DNA of 64,000 nt from Ypsolopha sequella (lineage: Eukaryota > Arthropoda > Insecta > Lepidoptera > Ypsolophidae), in NCBI GenBank assembly GCA_934047225.1, contig OW203987.1, forward strand, positions 6,909,501 to 6,973,500. Reading direction: 5' to 3'. A program made the position numbers and the translations under genes. Shown here piece by piece: positions 46,135 through 57,823 of this stretch (positions are counted from its first letter, which is position 1; each line of letters starts with the position of its first letter). A model generated the notes under the pieces. It worked only from the letters and a program-made list of their open reading frames with translations. It was not told the DNA's origin and did no database searches.

Positions 46135-46250
46135 CTGCAGAGAAATATCAGAATATCTAAAACACTGACGCGAATTAAATGAATGAATCGATTCACGGAA
46201 AACACCACATTACTTGCACTAAGTCGGCTCGGATTGAAACTACATCTTAC

Positions 46251-46400
46251 CCATTGAAAACTCAGGTTCTCCTACGAGAACATAACATTTTATTTTGCGT
46301 GTACAAGTAGGACTTTTAAGAAAATAAAATTATTGATATTCCGATGATCGACAACACAACACGAAAATCGACAAATGTCAAAAAAATAGACATGTGTAAC
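46251..46400 (-). promoter_or_regulatory. RabGAP1: Candidate 5' UTR exon and promoter of RabGAP1
   Basis: The minus strand offers a donor CAATGG|GTAAGATG at 46250, leaving a 115-bp intron to the strong acceptor of exon 1. The sequence upstream (GTCGATTTTCGTGTTGTG region) is non-repetitive and UTR-like. A TGAGTCA motif lies at about 46410. Transcription start not determinable. Confidence 0.4.
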
Positions 46401-47333
46401 TCAGGAGTGACTCATAAAAAAGATGTACATCCTTCCAAAAGAATCATTCCATCAGTAAATCATACGTTTTCCAAATACATCTTTAAATCATTATCGCTAC
46501 GGTTCATTTAAGATTGATGGAAGCATGAAAAGACGTAGGTTCAAACGACTGTTGCGGATTTAGATGAATCAAAAGGAGACAGGCGATCATTTGGATAGTT
46601 TGCGGCTTTGTGCATGCGTACAATGACTGGTTGAATTTACGTCGGCCCGCATAGGGAACTATTTATTCGGTCATTGTAATAAACTGCAAAATCAATTGTA
46701 AATTTGTAACCATTTATGAAATCCGTTGGTTTGTTTAAATATTTTTTTGAATTGATCTTGTATGTGTGCGGGACTCATTATTTTGAGACCCAGCCCGGCA
46801 GTAGAACGTGATGTATTGATGTAGTGATTCTTTATTTATTTTCGATCAGTGAATTATTTGGGATTTAAAGATTTATAAGAGTGATTTAAATCTTCTGAAC
46901 AAAAAGATTTATAAATCTCTGTTCCTTGAAAAGATTTAAATTGCGCATATCTACAAAAAAATGTCAAGCGTATTGCGTTTCAAGTTCGATTGTACACATG
47001 GGTCAGTCGCCAAAAAACATGTAAACAACACGATTCACGAACTAACGCGCAACGTCATCTGCACAAATAGAAAAAAAAATCAGCACTTAGAGCCTAAGCA
47101 CACGAAGTATTTTTACGTGATACTAACGCGATCCATACGAACGTCAGTCACAGCCAGAAACTTTTTCGATACAAATGCAATAGGACTGAAAACGCGCTGA
47201 GAAAGCGCGTTCTTGTAACGCGAAACACTATTCATCGGGGGCACCGATGAATAGTCACTTCCTAATTTACTTTTTTAACGTCTGCTGTGATTTTCACCTT
47301 GGTCTCAGATTTCCTCCCATCTAGGGTAGCGTT
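46401..47333. other. Upstream region, unassigned
   Basis: No exon recognised. The frame 46961-47200 (plus) has no domain. May hold RabGAP1 promoter elements. Confidence 0.3.
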
Positions 47334-48183
47334 CCGAAACACCGTAGGTTGTCCGATGAAGTAGAAGATATTACTATCTGTCACATAAAAGTAGCTCAAT
47401 GCTGGTTCCAAAACCTCAAATAAGATCGTTTTGGAACGATCAAACCCGAGCAACTTTTTCTACTGACACGACCAATATTTTACATTGCGAAAATCATCTG
47501 GAATATATTGCTCTTGTCAATTCTTGACGTGATATGATTTTTATACGTTTACATGGATATCAAAAATTACAAATCATGAACTGAAGAGTATAAAACGTTT
47601 GAACACATCTCAATCCACAGATGAGAACAATTCCTATTTTCTCGCCTAGTACGATTTTTTATTTGATTTTGTTTCTCGTTATTACCTACGAGTCTGAAAT
47701 TTGATTATCGGAAAAATTTCTCTAAAATGTTTAAATGATGGATGAGGTTTTATCTATGATCTACAGGTTTTAAATTATAGAGAAAGCTTGTTCATAATCA
47801 AGTTTCAGACTTGTAGTAAATAACAAAAAACAAATTCAAATAGAAATATCGTTCTAGGCGAGTAAATAGGAATAGTTCTCATCTGTGGATTGAAATGTGT
47901 TCAAACGTTTAACACTCTTCAGTTCATGTTTTGTAATTTTTGATATCCATTTAAATGTATAAAATCATACGTCAAGAATCATGCTTTTGACAAGAGCAAT
48001 ATATTCCCGGCGATTTTCGCAGAGCAAAATATTGGTCGTGTCAGTAGAAAAAGTTGCTCGGGTTTGATCGTTCCAAAACGATCTCATTTGTGGTTTTGGA
48101 ACCAGCATTCAGCTACTTTTATCTGACCGATAGTAATATCTTCTACTTCATCGGACAACCTAAGGTGTTTCGGAACGCTACCC
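47334..48183. mobile_element. 850-bp foldback with about 380-bp arms, TIR GGGTAGCGTTCCGAAACACC
   Basis: Left arm (GTTGTCCGATGAAGTAGAAG, AACGATCAAACCCGAGCAAC, CACAGATGAGAACAATTCCT) is repeated inverted on the right to 48183, with an 85-bp spacer. A GGAACGCTACC end also occurs at 48884, next to the DDE transposase fragment, so it may be a non-autonomous relative of that transposon. Confidence 0.88.
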
Positions 48184-48247
48184 AAAGTTAGTCCGAAGAC
48201 TTTTCCTTTAAGACCGGTTCCAAAACCTATTGCTCATCCGACTAGAA

Positions 48248-48894
48248 TGAGAGGTTTTCTTTTTAGAGTATTAAAAAAAAACATAGTTTCCAAGAACTCT
48301 GTAGATGGCGTTGAACTGACTACGTTACTAGGTGCCAAAGCCAAAACGGTTGGAAAAAAAAACATTTCGTCACGTCACGTCACATACGCTCGTTGGTTGA
48401 CTTACACTTTCGGGTGCTTAGGCTTCCGAATATAACCGAGTCACTGGACAACATTGTTTCAGTCTGATTTAAGGATTGAGATAGTATTTTATATGTTTTC
48501 AACAATAAGCCAATTATCCTTTCCACATGAACTCGTTTGCTGGCTAATTTCCAGTTGGATAAAAGTGTTTGCGGACCAATTTGATTTCTTTTCTTGAAAA
48601 ACAACGGCATATTAACCTTAACTCCACATGGCATGAAAATATCTTGAACATTTAGGCTTTTATTTACCATTACTTCAAAGTTGTAATCAAATTTGCCTAG
48701 TATAGAACTTCTTTCTATAATTTGAATGTCATTGGCCGATCCACCATAACATGGGGACACATAAATTATAAAAAAAGAAAAATTCTTGTTCATGGCTTCT
48801 GTTCTGATAAAAAATTGTTCTAAAGCATCAACCCAAGTTACTGCAAGGAACGGAATGTCACATCATTTTATGTTTGGTTTTGGAACGCTACCTA
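48248..48894 (-). pseudogene. DDE transposase C-terminal part of a THAP-DDE transposon
   Basis: The minus frame 48793-48380 contains YVSPCYGGSANDIQIIERSS, IFMPCGVKVNMPLFF, RKR-type KKRNQIG and SKRVHVERIIGLLLKTYKIL. It corresponds to the GG--SD--I--RS, GV-LNIP-F and R-HVER-IG motifs of DDE_Tnp_4 transposases. The N-terminal half, including the first catalytic Asp, is deleted. The 3' flank 48415-48248 is shared with 53095-53240. Confidence 0.83.
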
Positions 48895-50459
48895 GGTATA
48901 CCCTAATCGTCTCGGACCCCCGTTCATTAATTAACACTTTCGTCAGGTTCCAACACTGACAGCAGGATAGCGAATACAATTTTCAACGCGTGCGACAGAG
49001 ATGGCAATAAAACCCATGTCACGACCTCTAGAACGCGACCCACAAGCTGTCAAAAGACAAGTTGACGCTTTTTGACAGTTCTAGTGATCTGCGAAAGGCG
49101 ATGAGTTGAGTTATTACTTTTTCATTCAATCATGCGGTCTATTTGTACGTTGCGGTTTAAAATGTTAGTAAATAAAAAAATACTACATGTAATCTTACTT
49201 AACTAAATCCAACGAAAGAAAGCGCTCCTAGCAGTTGGTTACTTTGAAATGACAAACAATTTTCGATGAAAATATTTTTACTAACGCATTTAAATTAAAC
49301 ATTTCATTATGTTTACTGACAATAAACGAAATAGTTAAGCGATAAATTAATTATTTAATAAATAATAAAATGTAACTATTTTAGTTCTCATTATTGCCGA
49401 ACAGCAAAACTTAAAAAACCTTATTTTATTAAAATTTATATTTATAAATTATATAAATTTATATTTATATAACTAATTAATCAAATATTCCCTAGCGAAA
49501 AACATTACCAAAATGTAGGCGATGAATGGTCAGTATTGTTTAAGGCGAGGGTAAACTTGCTGCAACGCTTTCATTTAACACTTATCTATCCTGCTCAAGG
49601 GATGTGGGCCCCTCAAAAATCTCGCGATTTCAATGTGTTTTTATTTATTATTTTGAAATTGGAGCGATGTGTTTATAATAAGACGGCCGTTTTATATCAT
49701 ATTTTGTACGCCGTTTATTTTGGTATAAGTTTAATTGTCCAAAACCTAATATTAATCAAATTAAATTTCATTAAGATTATAGTTTAGGCCTATCTTTGCT
49801 TTATTGGATGCAGCAAAATGCAAGTTATCGTGTATCGAATGACCAAAATATTAAGATCAAAGAGTTAAATATGATTTTATTTTTTTCTTAATGTTCTAAA
49901 TCCCAATTTCACGTTTTTAAATTAATTTAAAAAGCAACAAAATCAGGAGAATCCCACCTTAAGCCCTCTCATGGTACATAAGTAATTTGTATAGTATAAG
50001 TTTTAGTATGTAATAGATATGTTAAAAAAGGAAATATGCTAGAAAAAGACATGATCTTACTAAGTTTCTTGCCCTTCTTCCTAGCAAGACTAATCGAATG
50101 TATATATGTAACCTATTAGTATGTAGTATTATACAGGTTGTTCCAAAAGGTGACGGCAAATAATTTTTTTTAGATTCCTCATGCCTGGTTGTATCCGAAA
50201 ATACCTCATATGTTCCGCCATTTTTAGCATTTCAGAAGTTATGATTTTTTAAATGTGTGTTTGCAAAGTTTCTAACGGAGCAACTTAAAAAAAGAATAAC
50301 TTGTTTAATAGTAAGATTTTTTGTATTTTTTTTTCTCAGCCGGTCAGCCACCTGGATTCGTTGGGCTCAGTTGGATTTGTATTTAAACTAGTCTAGTATG
50401 AATTAGAGCGGAGTTTTTAATGATTTCTTTTTCTCTTCTTTTTTATGATTTTGAAAAAA
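48895..50459. other. Unassigned upstream DNA with repeat relics
   Basis: 50055-50130 has the inverted GGGCAAGAAACT / CGATTAGTC motif of the 20233 family. 50140-50300 starts TATACAGGTTGTTCCAAAAG, a common insect MITE-like terminus. No gene. Confidence 0.4.
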
Positions 50460-50860
50460 TGGATCATTGAACTTTGTTCCGGGTAGCTGGCTAGGTCTCC
50501 AGTATGGGCTCGGGCGGTTGATTAGATTTCACCTTCTATATTATAGATTTTACCTCAGAATAATTTTACCTATCATTTGAATCGTATATATATATATATA
50601 TATCGCTACGTAAATTTCATAAACCTTTAATTTAGTTAATGTACATTTATTATTTTATTGCATATATTTTTATAAGATTAAATTTGACTTGTAAAAAGTG
50701 TACATGTACAGTGGAGACCACATCAAGTAAGACACATTGGACTTTGTACCTATCTTATACTCTTCTCTGTAGGGGCTAATGTCGTACTGCAAGTGAATAG
50801 CTTGATGTGGTCTCCACTGTACTATGTATACCTATTTTACAAAATAAACTATTGGCAGCC
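50460..50860 (-). repeat. 20233-family repeat, inverted copy, with MITE inside
   Basis: Runs GGGCTCGGGCGGTTGATTAG ... TAAACCTTTAATTTAGTTAA ... TTAAATTTGACTTGTAAAAA, then the MITE at 50707-50821, then ATGTATACCTATTTTACAAA. The MITE split is clean at a TA. Confidence 0.75.
50707..50821. mobile_element. MITE, TIR TACAGTGGAGACC, copy 3
   Basis: Same TIRs and core as 20974-21106; inserted at TA within the 50460 repeat. Confidence 0.88.
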
Positions 50861-51089
50861 AATTTTTCCCCACGATTTTTGACGTTTGTCAATATGGTCA
50901 TGACCGAATCGAGTGGAAAATTGTAGGTAGTTTATTGTGATGTGATGACCGTACTATATGGTGCTTGGTTGGTGGTGGTTTGACACTTCAATGTTCGGTC
51001 ATGAAGTCCGTATGGGTTTATTCGGTTTGTTTACATAACCCTCTTACAAACGATAACTGAGCGTGGTGAATCTGTTTATTTTGATAACC

Positions 51090-51500
51090 AGTACCTATGC
51101 TATGAAAATAATAACCAAACCATGGTGTTTTATTCGGCCATGAACCAAACGCAATTTTATTTGACAGTTGTGTATGTTATGGAGTCCGGTTATTGTACAG
51201 CCACGTATTACACGGCCTGATATTACGAAGCCAATGTTATGTACACGTAATACGGGGCGTACAATCCATGGCTGTACAATATCTGGCGTCGTAATATCGG
51301 TCCGTGCTGATAATGTACGGCCAATAATACGAAGCCAAGGAATGAACAGCCAATAATTCATGTACATGTACACGTAATATCAGTCCGTGCATTATTTGGC
51401 TTCCAATTATTGGCCGTACATTATCGGTACAAGGTGATATTGTACAGCCAGATATTACATGTACATCACTCCTATTGGTTAACACATCTCGCCTCCTATT
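51090..51500. repeat. Degenerate short-word repeat field (TGTACA / CGTAATA / GGCCGTACATTAT)
   Basis: About 400 bp built of recurring, partly palindromic words on both strands: ATGTACACGTAATA, GGCTGTACAATAT, CCGTGC(T)GATAATGT, GGCCAATAATACGAAGCCA. No fixed period. Three overlapping frames are by-products. Confidence 0.6.
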
Positions 51501-52059
51501 GGTCAATAGATTGTTCTGTATTTATGGTCTGAGCCTCGTTTAGACGGTCGAGTAAAGTGCTCTTTTACGGAAAAGCAAGGAAAACTGGGTCTATACAGCC
51601 TTGTCATAAATGAGTACAACCAAAGAGTACATTAGTTGTTGTTCACCTCAGTCGTTCACCGACCTACTGTTGGTCAATATTTATCGTGACCTATCACAGA
51701 TAAAACAAAATGTCTGTGTGACCCATTTAGGGTGGTGTAATAACAGCTGGGGATTTTCTGTTTCGTGTAACCGCATAATGTACAGAGAAGGTGTTGCGGC
51801 CTTTAGGAATGGTAGAAACACATTACACGCAGCATAATAATATATTATAAACAAGTAGGTCTACTAATATGGGACCACGAAACACATTTTCTGTAAGAAT
51901 ACTTTCTTTAGGCGTTCTTCAAACTATTTAAACAATTATTAGGTAATGTATGTTGATATTTTTGCACCTCTACGGGAAAAAAACCGACACATTCACAACC
52001 TGCGTATCTAATTCAGTAAATAATGTATCATTTTGATAAAATAGTATAAATCCCTTTCT
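51501..52059. other. Unassigned DNA
   Basis: The frame 51610-51837 (plus, 75 codons) has no recognisable domain. Nothing else seen. Confidence 0.3.
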
Positions 52060-52320
52060 ACGGACGACTGGAGAAATTCAGCTCGATAGAAATATTTATT
52101 GAAATGAGGTCTTTTTCGACACCAATCCTCCTGGTTTAACAATTTAGAATGACATAGTGGACCGCAATAACATTTTATTAGATGGGTTTTAACGGTATCT
52201 AAGACCTGGTTAAACGAAATTCTGACAGCAACCTTAGTAAATTTTTATTTATAAAAAAAACGACTTAGTACTGCAACTCCTCCACGAATCTGCCCCTCTC
52301 ACACTCTTTGAGAATTTGCA
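52060..52320 (-). repeat. GAAATGAGGTCT-core repeat, copy
   Basis: CGATAGAAATATTTATTGAA, GATGGGTTTTAACGGTATCT and AACCTTAGTAAATTTTTAT mirror 11094-11350. Confidence 0.6.
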
Positions 52321-52689
52321 TTTGTAGAAATTTGTTTATAATACGTGAATACAAAGGTGACTTCTTCTTATTACAATCTTTGAATCATGGTTTAATAATA
52401 AACTCTTATGCTCCGAATAACCTATTTTTTGCCTCCGGCCAGCAGTCACATTTAATAGATCGCTCACAGTGTTGTGAAGCATGGGCGATGATAGCACAGC
52501 ATGGCGTCGTTAATGTGGTCATAGCGACCATAGTTGAGCCATCGTTATTGGGCTCACAGTGGCTCGGAATGACGCGATACTTAGACCATATAAGACGTCA
52601 ACACGCTATGGACGGTTCTCAAACTTTAAAAGTCGGGAATGAGGGATTTTCTTTTCTTTTTTTTTACTCTTCCCTAGTCGCTGGATAGA

Positions 52690-53270
52690 TGGCGCTGAAC
52701 TTGGTAAGTTACTGCAAGGAACGGAACGTCACATAATTTTTTGATTATTTCACTTGGATGTAATTTTGAGATCGTAAAACGAAACGTACATAAAAAAGTA
52801 ATTAATGTCATTGTCACATCACATCACAATGACATTTTGAAAATAAATAAATAATAACAACAAGGAAAAAGAAAAACATATTTAGCAGTCTTTTTATGAG
52901 TCTACGCCAGAAAGAAACTGTCCCAAGAGAAAAAGAAGAGAAGTCTGTGCCTTGTGGATTCGTGTAAAAATGAAGGCATACATCTTTTTCCTAAAGATGA
53001 AAGCCGTAAAGCGCAATGAGTACAAGCCATCGTACATTTTAAACCTGGACGGACTATAACAAAGCATTCGCACATATGCTCAGCACACATGTCAGTCAAC
53101 CAACGAGCGTATGTGAAGTGATGTGACGCAATGTTTTTTTTCCAATCGTTTTGGCTTTGGCACCTAGTAACGTAGTCAGTTCAACGCCATCTACAGAGTT
53201 CTTGGTTTTTTTTAATACTAAAAAAAAACCTCTCATGGAAATTTCTATGTTCGTAGAAATAAATTATACT
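52690..53270 (+). pseudogene. THAP-domain N-terminal part of a THAP-DDE transposon
   Basis: The plus frame at about 52945-53110 reads LCLVDSCKNEGIHLFPKDES, RKAQ, stop, VQAIVHFKPGR ... HICSAHM. This keeps the C-x4-C, HLFPKD and C-S-A-H landmarks of a THAP zinc finger, but the conserved Trp codon is a stop (TGA). It then jumps straight into the 3' end shared with 48248-48415 (CAACCAACGAGCGTATGTGA ... CCTCTCAT). Confidence 0.75.
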
Positions 53271-55276
53271 AGGTAGCATTGGAGACTCACACTATATCGA
53301 TTTTATCAAATCATACATACCCATTAGGATAATGGATACCCAAAAAATACACATTTAAAAATAATAAAAATCCTTGGAGACGTTGTTTAGAAAACTATGT
53401 AAGTAAATATACAAATATATTGGATAAATGGGGTAAATAGGACTTACAATTTCTGATACTGGCTTTTGGGCCACAAAAGTTAAGCCACTCTTGAGCCACC
53501 AATAAATTTTTGGGAAAAGAAAAAAAGTCGAATTATTCCGCCTTTGCAGCGCGATTTTTACAATTACGGATCGACTTCTTGCTTCCTAGGATTATCATTA
53601 ATTATTTAGCTCGTATGCAATTCGATACTCGCTTCAACCTTTGGGAATCTCTGTGTGGAATGAATATATATATGAATATAATGAATATAATACAAACTAT
53701 TAAATTCACTCTCGTGCAGCAAGGATGACAATAAATGGACTAAACGCCATTAGATATTGCCAGTATTATGTGCTTATTTTTACCCAAACGTTTTACACAA
53801 CTTTTGCAAATCTGACAATAAAGATAAGCAAAAAATCAAAATTACATTTGTTTATGTTTAATTTCAACAACAAAAAATACTTATTAATGTTACAAATAAT
53901 ATAATTATTTTGTAAACGAAATAACTTACCTTAACCTTTTTTCCTTATCATGAAATAATGACCATGAAATAATGAATAAAATGGCAACCACGTAATATGA
54001 CGTCACCTTGGGCCAGGGCGTTCCAAATATTTAATAATATCAGTGTCGCCGTACAAACTCTTGTGCTTATTCATTAGCACTCATACAAAATTTTATATGC
54101 TATCCTGTTGTCACTGTTCAAATTGTAGTAAGCTTATGTTTTGGAATGGAAACCAAAGGAACAGATCTTAGAATAAGTCCTTATTCTTCTAAGGAAAAGG
54201 CCATGTTTTATTCGGCCATGGGTGAATGAAAAAAAATACCGCCCTTGCTAATATGCGCCCTAGCTCGCGCGGCCATAGACAATAAATTGCCGAAAAAAGT
54301 TGAAGCGTAACCTCCTTCCGCAATGTATTGTTTCGTATAATAAAAACCTCATTGGTATAAGATATAAGATATTAAAACCTCAATCATGACTGTATGGACT
54401 AAGTTATCTTTGCCTTTCTATTTCGTGTAACTGTTCTTTTATAGCAGAAAAAGTTGTTTTAAAGTATTATTTTGTTCAGAAGACTGTACTTTAATTGATT
54501 TTTTTATTAGAGATTTATTTATTTATTAGAGACGTTTGTAAAAAAGTTTTCATTATGCACAATTTATATGATTTTCTTACCCGAGAAATGAAGCTAGTTT
54601 CGACGTGAGCCAAAGGTGAACGTCGAAAGCTTACATTCCGAGGGTAAGAAAACCCATTTTTACTCGTTGCGAACGATACTTTTTTACTACCTGATTTATG
54701 TATTTAAATATTAAATTTTTCCTTTCAAATTTAATGTATTTAATGACTTTGCAAACCACGGCACGATTTTTACCTTTTTTTTTAGGCTTCGGCCGGCGAA
54801 TTTGTGGCCAGTATCATTTTGCGAAAAAAGAGTGTCAGACGCGATATAATCGATTATGTCGTGAATCAGAACGCAGGGAATTTCGATTTCAAAGACAAAC
54901 TAAGGACGTCAAAAACAACATAATTTAACATGAAATGAAGACAAACGTCAAAAAGAACCTAATTTTGCAATAAATGAAATTTCAATACGATATTTCGAAC
55001 TGACCTGATAGTCATTCCGCAACGGAGCCCGGAAAGTTCGATTTTCAAAACTAATTTCGAGTATTAAATGGAACTTTTTCATAAAGGTAGTAGAAAATAG
55101 TAGATTGTACAACAAGGTCATAAAATGGGTTTTATGCCAGAGTTATACACTCTGCTTTTCACTTCGATTACAAGGGGTGAGTCTCATTATTTCCATTTTC
55201 CATTGGAATGGAAATTCTGATACTGCCAGATTTATGCAAATCCGTCTCACAATAGCCATTGACGTGAAAAACATCG
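53271..55276. other. Unassigned DNA
   Basis: The frame 54698-54928 ends with a basic stretch (CQTRYNRLCRESERREFRFQ) but no domain or splice sites support it. No repeat family recognised. Confidence 0.3.
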
Positions 55277-55439
55277 AATGGAAATAGTGATAAATTATAA
55301 ACACGACGAGAGTCACCTCGGTCTTCCACCTGACCGCCGGACGCACTCTCCAGTCTTCCCTGCCGACGCGTTCGGAGCCTACGCGCCGGACATCACCACC
55401 GTGTCTCCGAGCGTCTCCACGATCCAGGACAGTTCCTGA
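55277..55439 (+). CDS. Unrecognised short ORF in a GC-rich island
   Basis: An ATG at 55277 opens 53 codons: ESHLGLPPDRRTHSPVFPAD ... VSPSVSTIQDSS, stop. GC-rich compared with its flanks and unlike low-complexity DNA. It could be a last exon, or the C-terminus of a retroelement protein, since GGTGAGTCTCA occurs on both sides (55174, 55681). Function unknown. Confidence 0.3.
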
Positions 55440-56867
55440 CCTTTGGGAACGTTTTAATGAACACCACTGATTTTTAAAAATTCTGATTTATTTTCTTTCT
55501 TCTCTTAAATTTTATTAAATATTAATTTTTTCTTTTTTTTGCACGTGGGACCCTACCGTACCCCGCAACACCACTTGGAAGTATTCATCAATACTCTAAT
55601 TAATTAAAACAGTATAAAAAATAACAAGTAATCGAGGCACAATTAAGGTAATCGGAAATAATTATTATTCCCAACGCAAAGGGTGAGTCTCACTCAGCAC
55701 AGTTCGAACGGCGTTGGGCAAAGCGTGAGGCGCTTGTTTAGATCAGCCAGCCAAATATGCGCTTTGTTGTCGCGATACGTCTCGCTTCGCATCGGAGTTG
55801 GCGTCGTCCTGCACCGGGTTCTTAAAATAACTCAAAAACCTAAATTCACTTTTGGTACTTTGATCTAATATTCAAATAAAAACATAACCACTAATAATTG
55901 TAAACCTGTAATTTTCTCGAATTTATGGCTAATATATGCAGATTTGGCACATTTGCCGGGTCGTCAAATCATTTTGACGTGTCTAATGTTTACTCAACTC
56001 ACACTTGATTTTATTTTAAATAAAAACGGCTCACCTCAATACGTGTTATGAAAACTGGTCGGCTTTCCCGATCATATTATTTTTGTGATTTTGATTTTCA
56101 TAATATACTTATTTACAGTAGTTACAATGTAGTCCGTTTTGGCATTATGTCATCGCAACGGCAAATCGGTTACTAGGTCAACAGATTCTCACGAGAAATC
56201 AATTCAAAATATTATAAGTTTGTTATCGTTTGAAATATTTTCAAGTTTATTGGTTATAATTTCTAGGAAGAACATTTAATTAACCATTGGGTAGTTTAAT
56301 ATAAATTTTATGTTTTGAAAATGATGGAGGGTGATAGAAAGATATTTCGGGCGCTAAAACCAGCTTTTAATATTTTTTCTTTACGAAAAGAATCTGAAAT
56401 GGAAATTCTTACGTACCAGTAATATTTTGTAATGTTGTACTTCACTGACCTCAAATTAGATAGAGGTCAGTGCGTTGATAGATATAAAATACTGGCCAGT
56501 AAGAAAAATATGTAGACTTCAAGATGAAAAAATTGCTCCCTGCCTTATAAAAAAAATACTGCCATATTTCTTACCAGCCAATATGTCAATTGATAGGATG
56601 TTTTATGGAAAACTTTGCCTGTAAACCAATTCATTAATAAAAAAAATGAGACTTCAAGCAATATGCATGTTTTTTATATATATTTTTTGTTTTTGTAAAC
56701 TATAAGTTTAAAAGCTAAGTGGTATGTTACATATTTAGCACAATTATAATATTATATTTTTCGGTATACGCGACACCGTTACAAATACATGCAAATGTTC
56801 AAATCTAAAAAGTTCATATTTGCAAAAAAAAAAGGAAATTTAAACTTGGCTTTATGTGTACAGCAGT
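55440..56867. other. Unassigned DNA with a small MITE
   Basis: 56410-56508 is a small inverted repeat (CTTACGTACCAGTAATATTT / AAAATACTGGCCAGTAAG). The 55680-55815 patch is GC-rich and could be regulatory. No gene. Confidence 0.35.
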
Positions 56868-57265
56868 GGGTCTACCGCGTAATGAGCGTTTTTCCTTATG
56901 TCAAATTTAGTGTTAAATAAGATTCCTAGATGGCACTGTCGTATCTTTAGCAACAGAATCAAGGACAAAATTTGCACAGATTCTAAACAAACTTATAACC
57001 ACTTTGACATTGATTGCTACAAACACATTTTGACATAGACATGACATGACATGACATAGACAGCGCCATCTGGAGCAAAGCTAAGAACTAAGAAAAAAAA
57101 ACAACCAGAAAAACGCTCATTCTCATTTTCATCAACATCAACTTGAGATTGAAATTTGTCGTGCGTGCGACGACGCCCGCCTAGCATGCCATCTCTTTTG
57201 CACGCGTTGAATTTCGCATGCATTTGCTTGAAGTTGATACAAATGAGAATTACGCGGTAGAGCCC
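56868..57265. mobile_element. Foldback MITE FB-1, copy 4, with nested insert; partial copy 5 follows
   Basis: GGGTCTACCGCGTAAT is interrupted at about 56883 by a 234-bp insert with TGAGCGTTTTT ... AAAAACGCTCA ends (56883-57116), and resumes TTCTCATTTTCATCAACATC to CGCGGTAGAGCCC. A second start, GGTCTACCGCGTAATTCTCA, at 57269 and fragments to 57382 form a truncated copy 5. Confidence 0.82.
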
Positions 57266-57382
57266 CAGGTCTACCGCGTAATTCTCATTTTCATCAACAT
57301 CAACTTGATGTTGATGAAAATAGCAAAAGCCTCAATTTGATTATGGCATATTGTGTAAAAATTTTCATCAACATCAGCTTCG

Positions 57383-57823
57383 TGAATGAACTAAAATCCG
57401 CGTTTCGTTTATTCAATGTAGTGTTCCGTTGAGACTTTTTGAAGGAAGCTAAGTAAGAGGCAAAACATAGAAACAAGCATTTATAAAATGAGAGTGACAC
57501 TTTTTATATTAAAATTATACTGTTTTATTTTCAAAATCTTAACGTAACATGATAAATGAGAAATGAAAAGTGGATAACAAAACGCATATGACAAAGTTGT
57601 TAAGGCTGTATGGTTAAAAAGCCTCTAGCCTTTCCTAAAGTAGGAAAATTAAAAAGCGTGACGTCTCGTCAAGCGAGTCGTTGTGTGTTTTTCTTCTATA
57701 TAATCTCATAAAACAAAATATTGGCGGAACTAATGTGCGCAGTCACGTTAAAGGAAGCCAGATGAAACGGCTTTTATTGATTGACTGATTGAAATATGTG
57801 GGAAAATCAAAATTTTCAACATA
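57383..57823. other. Unassigned DNA
   Basis: No exon or repeat recognised; may be the 5' flank of the Myb/SANT-like remnant. Confidence 0.3.
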
